A stretch of 64,000 nucleotides of DNA. Origin: Brevibacillus panacihumi W25. GTDB taxonomy: Bacteria > Bacillota > Bacilli > Brevibacillales > Brevibacillaceae. The position numbers and the translations under genes are program-made. A model generated the notes under the pieces. That model made no database searches. It had not been told where the DNA came from and saw only the letters and a program-made list of their open reading frames with translations. Positions 17,717-27,198 of this stretch are shown here, one piece after another. Location of the stretch: the NCBI RefSeq assembly GCF_000503775.1, contig NZ_KI629786.1, positions 319,501 through 383,500 of the forward strand, written 5' to 3'. Position 1 is the stretch's first letter. Each line of letters opens with the position of its first letter.

Positions 17717-19429
17717 CTACTCTTTTACTTCGATGAGCTCTTCACCGACGAGCTTGATGGCCTCTGCCAGAAAAGGATCTTGCTCTTCTTCGGCTGGGGC
17801 ATCCGATTGGGTAGATGACTGCTCGACAGACTGCCACTCTTCCTCCATGACAGACAAAAGCTGCAACGGCCTTCCGAGCACTGTCTGCATGACGTGTTCC
17901 ACCACGCCTTTCAGCTCCGGCTCCATCGTTTTATCACAATGTATGGGGCTTTTGAAAACAACGACAACTGCATCGGCTCCGGCGGCTACTGGCTGCCCAT
18001 TGACCAGCCATGCCTGATGCTGGATCTTGATCTTTTTCAGGTCGGACAATATCTGGCTCCATTGTCCCTGCACCTGTCTTGTCAAGTTGTGGTCCAGTGA
18101 CTTGGCTACTTCCCGCACCTTGTTGAGCGGAGTCCGCGAGCCGCTCGTACTTGCAGCAGTGCGCCTTGGCTCCGCCTTGCGTGGTTCCTCTGCTTTTGCC
18201 GGGCTTTGGATGCCTGCCTGACCGGAGAGGATTTGCGCCAGCCGTTCTTCCAGCACGCGAATGCGGTTTGACAAGCTGGATACATCCGCTCTTCCGGGTG
18301 CTTCGCCCGGGCTTGCTCCTACTGCCGCTTCTACCGTCGTCGATGCAACTGGCTGACACAGCTTGACCAGCGTCAGCTCCACCAACACCCTCGCATAGGT
18401 GGACCATTTCAACTGCGTCAGCGCCTGATTGCACACCTCGATCTTCGCATACAGCTCAGGCAATGTGTGTTTTTGCGCCACCTCTACGAACTGGTCGTCG
18501 ATCATGGTTCGTTCGATGATCTCTTCCAGCTGCGGGGCAGTCTTGAGCAGCAGCATGTCGCGATAGTAATAGAGAAAATCTTGCAGAAATTGTTCCGGAT
18601 CTTTCCCCTGTACCATCACCCGGTCGAACTGCTCCATCACCTTTGCCACATCTCGTTCCACGATATGCAGCGCCAGGGTGGAGAAGTACGATTGAGCCAC
18701 TGTCCCAGTGATCTGCATGATGTCGCTTGCCCGAACCTCATCCTTGCTGTAGCTGATCGCCTGATCCAACAGACTCAAGGCATCGCGAGCTCCGCCTTCC
18801 GCCAGCTTCGCCACCAGCTGCAAGGCTTGTTCCTCTACGCGCACCCCTTGCGACAGGCAAATTTTGTGCAAGAGATTGACCATGACCTGCAAGGGGATGC
18901 GGTGAAAATCAAAACGCTGACAACGGGAAATAATCGTCGCCGGAAGCTTGTGCGGCTCGGTCGTCGCAAGGATAAACAGCACGTGAGACGGCGGTTCCTC
19001 CAATGTCTTCAATAACGCATTGAACGCTTCCGTCGTCAGCATATGCACTTCATCGATAATGTACACTTTATACCTGACGTCGCTTGGAGCAAATTTCACC
19101 TTATCACGGATGTCCCGAATCTCCTCGACGCCACGGTTGGAGGCGGCGTCAATTTCCAGCACGTCCGTGACGGAACCCTCTGTAATGGCTCGGCACGTCG
19201 CACATTCATTACACGGCTCTCCATCCTGCGGTTGTTCACAGTTGACTGCTTTGGACATGATTTTCGCTGCACTTGTCTTACCCGTACCACGGGGACCGTT
19301 GAACAAATAGGCGTGGGAAAGCCGTCCTTCGCGCAATGCGTTGCGCAAGGTGATCGTCACATGTTCTTGTCCGACTACATCTTCGAATGTCTGCGGTCGG
19401 TATACGCGATACAGCGCGGTATAAGCCAT
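17717..19429 (-). CDS. dnaX: DNA polymerase III subunits gamma/tau
   Basis: A clamp-loader ATPase of 570 residues. P-loop [14 protein letters not shown] is near residue 45, a zinc module [16 protein letters not shown] follows, then Walker [10 protein letters not shown] and sensor 1 [19 protein letters not shown]. The C-terminal 200 residues are the tau-like extension with a low-complexity linker. It heads the minus-strand dnaX-ybaB-recR operon downstream of the SRP RNA, although a histidine kinase gene has entered between the two RNAs/genes compared with Bacillus. The ATG at 19429 is followed by the family start [20 protein letters not shown]. Confidence 0.96.
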   Translation of the reverse strand: MAYTALYRVYRPQTFEDVVGQEHVTITLRNALREGRLSHAYLFNGPRGTGKTSAAKIMSKAVNCEQPQDGEPCNECATCRAITEGSVTDVLEIDAASNRGVEEIRDIRDKVKFAPSDVRYKVYIIDEVHMLTTEAFNALLKTLEEPPSHVLFILATTEPHKLPATIISRCQRFDFHRIPLQVMVNLLHKICLSQGVRVEEQALQLVAKLAEGGARDALSLLDQAISYSKDEVRASDIMQITGTVAQSYFSTLALHIVERDVAKVMEQFDRVMVQGKDPEQFLQDFLYYYRDMLLLKTAPQLEEIIERTMIDDQFVEVAQKHTLPELYAKIEVCNQALTQLKWSTYARVLVELTLVKLCQPVASTTVEAAVGASPGEAPGRADVSSLSNRIRVLEERLAQILSGQAGIQSPAKAEEPRKAEPRRTAASTSGSRTPLNKVREVAKSLDHNLTRQVQGQWSQILSDLKKIKIQHQAWLVNGQPVAAGADAVVVVFKSPIHCDKTMEPELKGVVEHVMQTVLGRPLQLLSVMEEEWQSVEQSSTQSDAPAEEEQDPFLAEAIKLVGEELIEVKE

Positions 19430-19545
19430 GTTCGTGTGACACTCCCCATCTGCACAGTCCTCTTCTATATCCTATATAGTATACACCATTGGCATAGTTC
19501 GTACAAAACGCTCATGTGTACGGGAAGCTTTTTTCCCGAAAAAAA

Positions 19546-19566
19546 TCCCGGCACACATGTCCGGGA
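19546..19566 (-). terminator. terminator of the PAS histidine kinase gene
   Basis: On the minus strand TCCCGG, a nine-base loop and CCGGGA are followed by a T-run (TTTTTTTC), 20 bases after the kinase stop. It would separate the kinase transcript from dnaX. Confidence 0.75.
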
Positions 19567-19586
19567 TGATTGCCTCTATTTCACAC

Positions 19587-21017
19587 CTACAAATACGGCA
19601 GCAGGATATGGAAGGTGGTGCCATAGCCTTTGGAGGAGACGCGGATCTGTCCACCAAGGTCGTGAATGATTTTTTGGCAAACCGAAAGTCCAAGCCCCGT
19701 CCCTTCTTCCTTGGTCGTAAAAAACGGATCAAAGATTTTGTCGATGATGTAGACGGGAATACCTGGGCCTGTATCGTGAATGTCAATGCTCATCTTGTCC
19801 CCGTCGTGATCGATATGATGAGAAATGCGCAGCGTCCCTTGTTCTCCCATCGCTTCTATACCGTTTTTGCAAATGTTGATAAATACCTGCTTGAGCAGCT
19901 CCGTATCCCCCACCGCCATCGGCAGCTTGCCGCGGGAAGCGAACTTCACCTCCACTCCAAACAAATGCGCCTGTGACTCCACAATCGGGAGAATTTCTTC
20001 AAAGATAATATTCAGATCGACGATGGAATACTGTACGTCGCGTGGCTTGCTTAACAACAGAAACTCGCTTACGAGGGAATTGATCCGGTTGATCTCTGTC
20101 AACATGATCTCGGTGTAGGTTTTCTCCCGATCCATCCCGCTCTCGGTAAACGATTGCAGGAACATCTGGAGAAATCCCTTGATGGAAGTAAGCGGATTGC
20201 GGATCTCGTGGGCGGTGCCAGCCGCGATTTGTCCAATCATGGCGAGGCGTTCATTCCGTTCGATTTTCTGTTCAAAGGAACGCAGATTGGTGATGTCCTT
20301 GAACAAGACAAAAGCGCCAACCGTTTTTCCTGATTCATCCTGGATCGTGTTCGCATCGACAATTAATTCGTAGCGTTGGGTATCATTGCTCCACGAAGTG
20401 GCGATATTATGCAGCTTGACGCCATCCAGCCATTCTTTTTTGATCAAGCGATGCTGCTCGGGAATCCCGGCAAACAACTGATCGACGTGCTTGTTCAAAA
20501 TCTGCAGCCGATCCATCCCCAGCAATTTGCAGGCAGTCAGACTGGCTTCAACAATATGTGCCTCACGATCCAGCACGAACAGCCCCAGGCTGGTATCGTG
20601 CGTAAGCTTGTTGACGATCCTCTGTGCCATGTCTTGATCGGTCTCTCTCCCCAATTGAAAAAAATGCAGGAGATACAATGGTTTCTCGGCTTCCTGCAAC
20701 AAGATCATGACTGGGGTTTTGCTCGATTCTCCCCATTTGTCCAGCCATTCCACCTCGACAAACCCTGCCGACTCGCTTTCCCGACTTATGAGTTCCTCAT
20801 AGAACTGTCCGATGGAACCATCGTAAGGGAGAATGGTTTGCACAGCATGTGAGACCAATTGCTCCCGTGAATACCCGGTCACACGAAGCAGTTGTTCGTT
20901 TACTTCTACGATCCTACCCTCGTGATCGACCAATAAAACAGCAGTAGGCAGTTGATGCATGAACCGCTGCAATCGATCGGACGAGCCAACCTGGTGTAAC
21001 GAAAAAGATGCACTCAC
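19587..21017 (-). CDS. soluble PAS-domain sensor histidine kinase
   Basis: About 476 residues with no membrane segments. Two PAS domains (residues about 15-120, LPTAVLLVDHEGRIVEVNEQ; and about 135-260, GLFVLDREAHIVEASLTA) precede the phospho-His motif AAGTAHEIRNPLTSIKGF and an ATPase domain with the N-box INICKNGIEAM, DTGPGIP and GTGLGLSVCQKII. It resembles the sporulation and NtrB-like kinases of Bacilli. GTG 21017 is chosen because AGGAGGG lies seven bases upstream; the longer reading to 21260 would run into the SRP RNA. No partner regulator is adjacent. Confidence 0.83.
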   Translation of the reverse strand: MSASFSLHQVGSSDRLQRFMHQLPTAVLLVDHEGRIVEVNEQLLRVTGYSREQLVSHAVQTILPYDGSIGQFYEELISRESESAGFVEVEWLDKWGESSKTPVMILLQEAEKPLYLLHFFQLGRETDQDMAQRIVNKLTHDTSLGLFVLDREAHIVEASLTACKLLGMDRLQILNKHVDQLFAGIPEQHRLIKKEWLDGVKLHNIATSWSNDTQRYELIVDANTIQDESGKTVGAFVLFKDITNLRSFEQKIERNERLAMIGQIAAGTAHEIRNPLTSIKGFLQMFLQSFTESGMDREKTYTEIMLTEINRINSLVSEFLLLSKPRDVQYSIVDLNIIFEEILPIVESQAHLFGVEVKFASRGKLPMAVGDTELLKQVFINICKNGIEAMGEQGTLRISHHIDHDGDKMSIDIHDTGPGIPVYIIDKIFDPFFTTKEEGTGLGLSVCQKIIHDLGGQIRVSSKGYGTTFHILLPYL

Positions 21018-21249
21018 AGCTTGTCCCTCCTGACCTATGACGTACTTCATCGCACAGGAAAGCATATCGTTTTTTCCCTCTAGGAAAATTCGTGAAAATG
21101 GAACAAAAACCTGCTCTATCAAGGGAAGTGTTCGGGAGAAATCTTTCGCTAGTTCTCGCCAAAAAACAACAAAATCCCCTTTTATCGGTCCAAATAAAAA
21201 AGTGGTACGCCCCCTGTTGGGAACATACCACTTGTTGATTGCTGTATAG

Positions 21250-21520
21250 GTACCGTGCACCTATCTTCGATACTCCACATCCAAGCGTTACATATGGCTG
21301 CAGCTCAGACCAGGCTACCCTGCGGCACACGCGATGATCCACTTATGGCTGCTTCCTTCCGGACCTGACCAGGTTCATGGGTTCGCGTTGCACAGGACCC
21401 GATCCTCAACACCGCCACCATACGGCAGCCTCACATGAGAAGACCTGGGATAGGAATTCAACCCTGCTGTTGCGGATTGCAGGTTACAGGGCACCGCAAC
21501 CTCCCCGTCTAGCACGGCAC
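21250..21520 (-). ncRNA. ffs: signal recognition particle RNA, long Bacillus-type (scRNA)
   Basis: The Ffh-binding hairpin with GGTCAGGTCCGGAAGGAAGC is at 21348-21371 on the minus strand. The ends pair (TGCCGTGC near 21519 with GCACGGTA near 21251), giving an RNA of about 270 nt, the long form with an Alu domain found in Bacilli. It is upstream of the dnaX region, as in Bacillus. Ends are set by the terminal pairing and may be off by several bases. Confidence 0.92.
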
Positions 21521-21604
21521 AATTAGAATACCAAAGATACGAGCTGATAGCAAGGCGTAAAGCCATCCATTGCTGGAGAATACTTCCCTAGCCGGTCCAC
21601 TAGC

Positions 21605-22543
21605 CTACTCAGAGCCCGGCTTTTTCACCTGGAGAGCGCCTTTCTCATAGGCCTTTTTAAAGCACTCGACGATTTGTGGGTCAAACTGCGTGTGTGAGCA
21701 CCGCAGCACTTCTTTATAAGCTGCTTGCGCAGATACCGCTTGGCGGTACGAACGTGTTGAAATCATGGCATCGAACGTATCCGCGACTGCCAAAATCCGT
21801 CCCATCAGCGGAATCTCTTCTCCTTTTAACTGATGCGGATAACCGCGTCCATCCCATCGCTCATGGTGATAGCGTATTCCCCGGCTGATGTGGGCAAGAC
21901 TCTCGATCTGTTCCACCATATCTGCTCCGGTCGTCGGGTGCAGCTTTACGATTTCGTACTCTTCCGGTGTCAGCTTGCCCTCTTTTTGCAGAATGTGATC
22001 GGGGATGGCAACTTTCCCTATATCATGAAGCAAGCCTGCGTATCGCAAATCATTGCGAGGAAGCATCCGCTTTTGCGACTCGTCCATCTGATCATAGATG
22101 GCCAAGGCATACTGGGCTACACGCTCCGTATGCCCCGCCGTATAGGAATCCTTCATCTCCACCGCCAGGTACAGGCTGCGTACGATTTGATCCAAGCCAT
22201 TTTCAGAGAGGGTAGCGGCGGGCTGCGTTTCACTGCGGGAAACCTTCTGCCTACGATACATCCAAAATGCCCCGCATATCCCCAAGACCATAACGATCAG
22301 ATTGATTCCACAATACAGGCAATGCATCCAATGGAGAGGGGCGTGGTGAGAGACATGAATCTCTTGCTGACGGTCACTTTCAAGCCAAATCGTGCCCGAA
22401 GTGTCGGCTGAAAGCCACATATCTCTTGCATTCTCTATTTGAGCTTCGTGATTCAACAGAAAGCAGAAGTTTAACAGAGTCGAGAGTAGGCATACAAGAA
22501 TCGTCATGAGCAATAATCGGGCCTTGATCTTTGAAAACACCAT
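21605..22543 (-). CDS. membrane-bound HD-GYP domain phosphohydrolase
   Basis: A protein of 312 residues. TM1 is at about 9-30 and TM2 at about 75-95, bracketing a short extracytoplasmic sensor region. Then comes an HD-GYP domain: HTERVAQYALAI, the HD pair in LLHDIGKVAIPDHIL, and the GYP motif in RYHHERWDGRGYP. HD-GYP proteins hydrolyse cyclic-di-GMP or related dinucleotides. All metal-binding His and Asp positions visible in the motif look intact. It lies between the SRP RNA and a drug/metabolite transporter gene and has no obvious operon partner. Confidence 0.88.
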   Translation of the reverse strand: MVFSKIKARLLLMTILVCLLSTLLNFCFLLNHEAQIENARDMWLSADTSGTIWLESDRQQEIHVSHHAPLHWMHCLYCGINLIVMVLGICGAFWMYRRQKVSRSETQPAATLSENGLDQIVRSLYLAVEMKDSYTAGHTERVAQYALAIYDQMDESQKRMLPRNDLRYAGLLHDIGKVAIPDHILQKEGKLTPEEYEIVKLHPTTGADMVEQIESLAHISRGIRYHHERWDGRGYPHQLKGEEIPLMGRILAVADTFDAMISTRSYRQAVSAQAAYKEVLRCSHTQFDPQIVECFKKAYEKGALQVKKPGSE

Positions 22544-22760
22544 CCTCCTCCTTCTCCGCCTGTTGCCCTGGGCGCAACGGTGTAAGAGTTGCGAAATGAT
22601 TCAAGGACTGCATCATATCCTTATTTCCACGTAAAGAGGAAAGATAAACCTTTTTTACCTGTCATTTCGAAATCAAGACGAGGAAGATGGACAAATACAA
22701 GCTTCCGTATTATTCTAAGCTACGGATTGGAGAACGAAATAGAGTGAAGGAGATACATGC

Positions 22761-23651
22761 ATGCGATATATGCTCTTGGTCTTTTTCGGGGCTTGCAGTT
22801 ACGGAATCCTTTCCACGATTGTCAAGCTCGCGTACAGCCAAGGATTTTCCCCATCACAAGTCATAGGCGGTCAGATGGCCTTCGGGTTTCTTTTAACCTG
22901 GATTCCTGCACTCTTCTTTCTGCGCACCAAGCCGCAAAAACGTCTGCTGCTGCTTTTGGCAGGTGTCGGCATCGCAGTCGGAACAACAGGCATCCTGTAC
23001 TACAATTCACTGCAATACATTCCCGCGTCGCTCGCCATCCTCTTGTTGTTTCAATTCACTTGGATGGGGGTTTTGGCAGAAGCCATCATGACGCGCAAAC
23101 GCCCGGACAAACCTACGCTGGCTTCTTTGCTTCTGCTGTTTCTGGGAACGATGCTGGCGGGAGGATTGCTGGAAAATGGGGGACTGCAGCAATTTCATCC
23201 CTTGGGGGTCTTGCTCGGATTGCTCTCAGCTGTCTCGTACACGCTCTTCATTATTTTTAGCGGAAAGACTGCACTGAGTATCAATCCCTGGCTCCGCAGC
23301 TCCAGCATGTCCACCGGGTCTCTCCTGTTGACGTGTCTGATCTATCCGCCTGTCTTTCTGATCGACGGCACGCTGTGGGACGGTTTGTTCCCTTATGTTA
23401 TCTTGCTGGCGTTGTTTGGTATCCTGATCCCCACAGCCTGCTTCAATTTTGGAGTGCCGCATATTGGAGCTGGAATGGCCACGATTCTCGGAGCGGCAGA
23501 ATTGCCGACGGCCGTCTTCGCGTCCGCCATTGTCCTGCAGGAGCAGGTAAGCTGGCTGCAAGTCGCTGGTGTAGCCATCATCCTGCTTGGAATCATACTG
23601 CCCAAACTGGTGCAGCGCAAACAGCCAAAAACCGCCTCACCCGCCGCCTAA
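22761..23651 (+). CDS. EamA/DMT superfamily transporter
   Basis: A protein of 296 residues with ten hydrophobic segments in two EamA repeats (residues about 1-135 and 145-285). The first repeat ends in ILLLFQFTWMGVLAE and the second carries GAAELPTAVFASAIVLQEQV with a following GVAIILLGI, the usual end of an EamA repeat. The substrate is unknown; relatives export amino acids or metabolites. It converges on another DMT transporter gene with a shared terminator between them. The start is ATG 22761 with GAAGGAG upstream. Confidence 0.85.
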   Translation: MRYMLLVFFGACSYGILSTIVKLAYSQGFSPSQVIGGQMAFGFLLTWIPALFFLRTKPQKRLLLLLAGVGIAVGTTGILYYNSLQYIPASLAILLLFQFTWMGVLAEAIMTRKRPDKPTLASLLLLFLGTMLAGGLLENGGLQQFHPLGVLLGLLSAVSYTLFIIFSGKTALSINPWLRSSSMSTGSLLLTCLIYPPVFLIDGTLWDGLFPYVILLALFGILIPTACFNFGVPHIGAGMATILGAAELPTAVFASAIVLQEQVSWLQVAGVAIILLGIILPKLVQRKQPKTASPAA

Positions 23652-23660
23652 TCAGACCAG

Positions 23661-23707
23661 AAAACCCACCCGAGTGGAGCTATACGCTCTTCACTCAGGT
23701 GGGTTTT
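23661..23707. terminator. bidirectional terminator between two DMT transporter genes
   Basis: AAAACCCACCCGAGTG and CACTCAGGTGGGTTTT form a 16-bp stem with one mismatch, flanked by A- and T-runs. The right part overlaps the end of the minus-strand DMT gene, whose stop is at 23695. Confidence 0.85.
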
Positions 23708-24579
23708 TGATAATCTCCAAGCTCTGTAATATAGATGCCAGCAAGCATCAGCATGACCCCTGTCCAGATGATTGGAGTCACGGGCTCGCCCCAAAGCAGC
23801 CAGGAGAAAAGAAAAGCGAATACCGCCTCAAGTGAAAGCAGGATGCTGACATGTACGGGAGGCGAGAATTGCTGTGCCTTGATTTGCACCACATAGGCAA
23901 GCAGGGTTCCGATCAGGCAGTCGAACAAAAAGGCAAACCAGCCGTACGGGCTCAAGGCCTGAGGCATTGGTTCGACGAAGAAAGCAATGACCAGATCGAT
24001 GACCCCGACTACAAGCAATTGGATCATGACAAACATGAGGGAATCGACTTCAATCCGTTCCTCATATACGCGATCAACCAATAATATGTGCAGGGCAAAA
24101 AAGATGGCGCATAGAAAAACCAGAACATCCCCAAAGGCAATGCCTGTCCACCCCTCATCACCTGATAAAAACACCAGTCCTGCAAAGGCGAGGAGGCTGC
24201 CCGTCACGGCTGCTTTTCCCACGGGCTTGCGCCGCCATAAGTAATACAGAAAGGGAACGATGACGACATTGGTCCCTGTAATGACCCCCGCTTTGCCCGG
24301 CGTGGTCCGGTCTATGCCAAGGATTTGGAAGGTGTAGGCTGCACACAGGACGATCCCGCAGATCAATCCCTGCACCCAAACCTCACGACTGACTCCTCTC
24401 ATTCGCCTCCAGACAAAGGGAAGGAGAATCAGGGAGGCCAATAAAAATCGCGTGCCCAAAAAGGTATAAGGGGCTATCTCCGTCAGAATGTCTTTGCTCA
24501 GGACAAAGGTATAGCCCCAGGCCAGCGCGATGAAAAGCAAGGATGCATCCGCCCAGATCAATTGCTTCTTGGTTGCCAC
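23695..24579 (-). CDS. EamA/DMT superfamily transporter (second)
   Basis: A protein of 294 residues with ten hydrophobic segments. WADASLLFIALAWGYTFVLS starts the first EamA repeat and LLSLEAVFAFLFSWLLWGEP with the following GVMLMLAGI ends the second. The second-repeat motif is typical of YdcZ/RhaT-like carriers in Bacilli. The substrate is unknown. It is not closely similar to the neighbouring convergent DMT protein, so recent duplication is unlikely. The ATG at 24579 has GAGGAGAGAC upstream. Confidence 0.85.
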   Translation of the reverse strand: MATKKQLIWADASLLFIALAWGYTFVLSKDILTEIAPYTFLGTRFLLASLILLPFVWRRMRGVSREVWVQGLICGIVLCAAYTFQILGIDRTTPGKAGVITGTNVVIVPFLYYLWRRKPVGKAAVTGSLLAFAGLVFLSGDEGWTGIAFGDVLVFLCAIFFALHILLVDRVYEERIEVDSLMFVMIQLLVVGVIDLVIAFFVEPMPQALSPYGWFAFLFDCLIGTLLAYVVQIKAQQFSPPVHVSILLSLEAVFAFLFSWLLWGEPVTPIIWTGVMLMLAGIYITELGDYQKPT

Positions 24580-24679
24580 TCAAGTCTCTCCTCTTTCATG
24601 GGGTTGCAAAGATCTCCCCAGTCAGTACCGGAGACTATTGTAACATTAGCTTATTAACCTTGGCGCTATTTTTGTAAGC

Positions 24680-25324
24680 CTAGCAATCGGGGTCCTGATC
24701 GACCCTTGCCTGTACACGAAGTTTCTTTTCTTTGTATTTCTTGTAGCCAAACACACACCCTATCACGGCCACGATCAACACCGCAATGGCTGGCGCGATT
24801 CCCCGGGTGAAGGTGTTCAGAAAAGCATCTATACTGGATGCTTGGTCTCCAATCACGTACCCGACCAAGAAAAGAATCAATGTCCATACTAAACCAGTCG
24901 TATAGGAAAACAACGCATAGCGGCGAAACGTCATTTTTCCGATCCCCACCAGGTAAGGCACCACATGACGCACCACCGGCAGGAAATAGCTGATGCACAA
25001 GGCGTAGCTGCCATAACGCTCCAATAAAGACTGGGCGCGTTCGACATGCCTGTTCATCCCCTTTTTCTTGCTGATCCAATTCAACGCGGGAGCACCTAGG
25101 GTTCTGCCTAGCACATATCCGAGAGACAAGCCGGACACGACGCCAAGATACGTGGCGATAAAAGCAGGGATTATACTCAGTACACCAATCGAAGTCAGCA
25201 CTCCAGCTGACAATACAATAACCTCATCCGGAATGGGCATTCCTACAATACCCAACCACAACGTGAAGAAAAGGGCCGGATACCCAAACTGACCCACGGA
25301 TTCACTCAGCATCTCTATACTCAT
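24680..25324 (-). CDS. DedA family membrane protein
   Basis: A protein of 214 residues with the DedA/VTT core: GYPALFFTLWLGIVGMPIPDEV (re-entrant segment with the conserved acidic residue), YVLGRTLG, and the SYFLPVVRHVVPYLVGIGKM segment with the two conserved Arg/His positions. DedA proteins of this fold act as lipid carriers or scramblases; in Bacillota they include the undecaprenyl-phosphate translocases UptA. Which lipid this one moves cannot be told. The ATG at 25324 has GGAGGAACGGAAC upstream. Flanked by a DMT gene and an unrelated plus-strand gene. Confidence 0.87.
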   Translation of the reverse strand: MSIEMLSESVGQFGYPALFFTLWLGIVGMPIPDEVIVLSAGVLTSIGVLSIIPAFIATYLGVVSGLSLGYVLGRTLGAPALNWISKKKGMNRHVERAQSLLERYGSYALCISYFLPVVRHVVPYLVGIGKMTFRRYALFSYTTGLVWTLILFLVGYVIGDQASSIDAFLNTFTRGIAPAIAVLIVAVIGCVFGYKKYKEKKLRVQARVDQDPDC

Positions 25325-25558
25325 CTTGTTCCGTTCCTCCTACTATTCGCAAAGGGTACCCGTACACAGATGAACGCATCTGCACCGCCCACTATACAGG
25401 CAATCACGCTGTTCAGGCGACTTGTAAATTTTAGCAGAAACAGGTACTCCGTCTCAAGGTGGAGACAAAAATCGCGCTCTTGACGGTATCTGTCGAAGAG
25501 ACGATGCAGTACAATAAGAACATAAACAATGGTTCGGCTACTTTTAGGAGGGTTATTC

Positions 25559-25870
25559 ATGGATCACAATGGCGTAAAAGCAATTACTCATGCAAGTGCA
25601 TTTTTTGCACCTTTTCTGGTGCCTCTGCTCGTCTGGCTGCTCATGCAAGACCAACACGTCAAAAGAATGGCATTGCAGGCCTTGCTCTTCCATATCGCAA
25701 TTGGACTGTTGATCAGTATCTCCGCCATATTTTCCTATATTTTGATCGGGATTCCTTTCTTGATCGTGTTCGGTCTGATGGGCATCTACTATCCGATCAA
25801 AGGCGTCATTTATTCGCTCCAAGGACGTCCGTTCCATTACCCGATCATCGGATCCCTGGTAGGTTACTAA
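25559..25870 (+). CDS. DUF4870-type small membrane protein
   Basis: A protein of 103 residues with three hydrophobic segments: the THASAFFAPFLVPLLVWLL segment, then KRMALQALLFHIAIGLLI, and the final IPFLIVFGLMGIYYPIKGVI. This pattern (HxxxFFxPxLVPLxxW, then QALxF) fits DUF4870. The function is unknown. The ATG at 25559 has TTAGGAGGG seven bases upstream. It has a clear terminator after it and stands alone. Confidence 0.75.
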   Translation: MDHNGVKAITHASAFFAPFLVPLLVWLLMQDQHVKRMALQALLFHIAIGLLISISAIFSYILIGIPFLIVFGLMGIYYPIKGVIYSLQGRPFHYPIIGSLVGY

Positions 25871-25901
25871 TTCTAATTCACACAACCGATAGACAGACGC
25901 A

Positions 25902-25935
25902 AAAGACCAGCGCTCTGCTATGAACGCTGGTCTTT
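25902..25935. terminator. bidirectional terminator
   Basis: AAAGACCAGCG and CGCTGGTCTTT form a perfect 11-bp stem with a 12-base loop, between the DUF4870 gene (plus) and the rhodanese gene end (minus, 25955). A- and T-runs allow use in both directions. Confidence 0.88.
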
Positions 25936-25954
25936 CCCTATTCTCTTGGGGCTA

Positions 25955-26344
25955 TTATTTCTTTTTGACAGGGCCGCGCCAGACGGAGATGCCTCCACGC
26001 AAATGGGCCAGTTTATCATAGCCATGCTTTTTGAGAACTTTGGCCGCCTGTTTGCTGCGCACGCCGCTGCGGCAGTAGAGCAAAATCTCATTTTTGGGGG
26101 ATATCTCCTTGACCCGATTGTTCAGTTGGGACAAGGGAATATTGACTGCTGAAGGAATATGACCGGCTTTATACTCGTGCGGCTCTCGTACGTCGACGAG
26201 CAATACGCCGCTTTTTTGGTTCACTCGCTCTTTGAACTGATCGGCACTCAGGTTTTGCAGTCCTTTGACAGGAACAAAACGTGTTACCAAAAACCAGGTG
26301 AGCAAGGCGTAAACAGCGATTAATAGGATGCTTGTGAAATCCAT
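25955..26344 (-). CDS. membrane-anchored rhodanese-like sulfurtransferase
   Basis: A protein of 129 residues with one N-terminal hydrophobic anchor (residues about 5-22) and a single rhodanese domain: LLVDVREPHEYKAGHIPSAV, then the active-site loop LLYCRSGVRS with the persulfide-forming Cys near residue 91, and GYDKLAHLRGG. It is the third gene of a minus-strand unit with a DsrE-like and a CsoR/CstR-like gene, 22 bases after the regulator. The set suggests handling of persulfide or reactive sulfur species. The topology of the catalytic domain is not certain. Confidence 0.87.
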   Translation of the reverse strand: MDFTSILLIAVYALLTWFLVTRFVPVKGLQNLSADQFKERVNQKSGVLLVDVREPHEYKAGHIPSAVNIPLSQLNNRVKEISPKNEILLYCRSGVRSKQAAKVLKKHGYDKLAHLRGGISVWRGPVKKK

Positions 26345-26365
26345 ACAAACATACGCCCTTTCTAT

Positions 26366-26632
26366 CTAGCGGCTTTTTACCAGCAGTTCGATTGCTTCCT
26401 TCACCATTTTTTCCGGGTCCTTGCCTGTCCCCTCTTCTTCCAGCAAGCAGCGCTGCAGATTTTCGGCTACGATCTGGGCAATGGCGCGATCGGAAGCATT
26501 GCGGACTGCCGACAGCTGAGCCACGACTTCCTTGCAATTTTTCTGCTCGTCCATCATCCGGAGCACGCCTCGAATCTGTCCCTCGATCCGGCGCAATCGT
26601 CTTTTCACATCTTCACCATACGTATAGTCCAT
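26366..26632 (-). CDS. CsoR/RcnR-family repressor, CstR-like persulfide sensor
   Basis: An 88-residue DUF156 protein. The first Cys is in EQKNCKEVVAQLSAVRNASD and the second in AENLQRCLLEE. Copper-sensing CsoR proteins have a His four residues before the second Cys (HLRxC); here that place is Asn (NLQRC), as in CstR, which senses persulfides through a Cys-Cys pair. The neighbours, a DsrE-like protein and a rhodanese, agree with a sulfur role. The ATG at 26632 has GGAGGG eight bases upstream. Formaldehyde sensing (FrmR) is an alternative but fits the neighbours less well. Confidence 0.82.
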   Translation of the reverse strand: MDYTYGEDVKRRLRRIEGQIRGVLRMMDEQKNCKEVVAQLSAVRNASDRAIAQIVAENLQRCLLEEEGTGKDPEKMVKEAIELLVKSR

Positions 26633-26654
26633 CTGCTTTCCCTCCGTTCCATTC

Positions 26655-26670
26655 ATACGTATACCTGTAT
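26655..26670. promoter_or_regulatory. candidate CstR operator before the regulator gene
   Basis: ATACGTATACCTGTAT matches the left half of the stronger site at 27199 in 10 of its first 11 bases (ATACATATACC). It lies between the DsrE-like gene stop and the regulator start and could be a second, internal operator. Binding is inferred. Confidence 0.4.
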
Positions 26671-26695
26671 CCTATTATAGACGAAATCAGGGAGG

Positions 26696-27172
26696 TTAGA
26701 TAAACAGATTCACTTTGGCCTGGGTGGCATCTCCGAGATAAGCAGCTACCCCGGCGAATTCCATCCCATCCACCAGCTCTTCCTTTTGCAGACCCAAAAG
26801 GTCCATCGTCATCGTGCAAGCAACCAGCTTTACCCCTTGCTCTTGCGCCAGCTCAATCAACTGCGGCAGCGACAGGGCATTGTGCTTTTTCATGACATGC
26901 TTGATCATGGCAGGCCCCATTCCCAGCATGTTCATTTTGGACAGACCCAATTTTTTCGCGCCCCTTGGCATCATCCAGCCAAATGCTTTCTCCAGCCAGT
27001 TTTTCTTCACGTTGACGACCTCGTCTTTGCGCATGGTGTTGAGACCCCAGAAGGTGAAGAAGATCGTCACATCATGGTCGTAGGCGGCAGCTCCGTTCGC
27101 AATGATGAATGCTGCAATTGCTTTATCTAAATCCCCGCTGAACAGGACAATCGTGGTTTTTTCCTTTTCCAT
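26696..27172 (-). CDS. DsrE/DsrF/DrsH-like family protein
   Basis: A 158-residue protein of the DsrE superfamily. KTTIVLFSGDLDKAIAAFII opens the fold, HDVTIFFTFWGLNTMRKDE follows, and the conserved Cys lies in GVKLVACTMTMDLLG near residue 115. Relatives carry or transfer sulfane sulfur and are often encoded with CstR, rhodaneses and TusA. ATG 27172 is preferred; GGAG ten bases upstream and GAGGAAA nearer support it. The first gene of the unit with the CstR-like and rhodanese genes, behind the operator-promoter at 27199. Confidence 0.84.
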   Translation of the reverse strand: MEKEKTTIVLFSGDLDKAIAAFIIANGAAAYDHDVTIFFTFWGLNTMRKDEVVNVKKNWLEKAFGWMMPRGAKKLGLSKMNMLGMGPAMIKHVMKKHNALSLPQLIELAQEQGVKLVACTMTMDLLGLQKEELVDGMEFAGVAAYLGDATQAKVNLFI

Positions 27173-27198
27173 TTTCCTCATGGCTCCTTTGTTGTTTA

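Noticed and set aside
21018-21260. Longer start for the PAS kinase (557 residues)
   Set aside because: It would overlap the end of the SRP RNA gene and has no RBS, while GTG 21017 has AGGAGGG at ideal spacing.
26786-27130. 114-residue plus-strand frame opposite the DsrE-like gene
   Set aside because: It is antisense to a gene with strong family motifs and has no matching features of its own.
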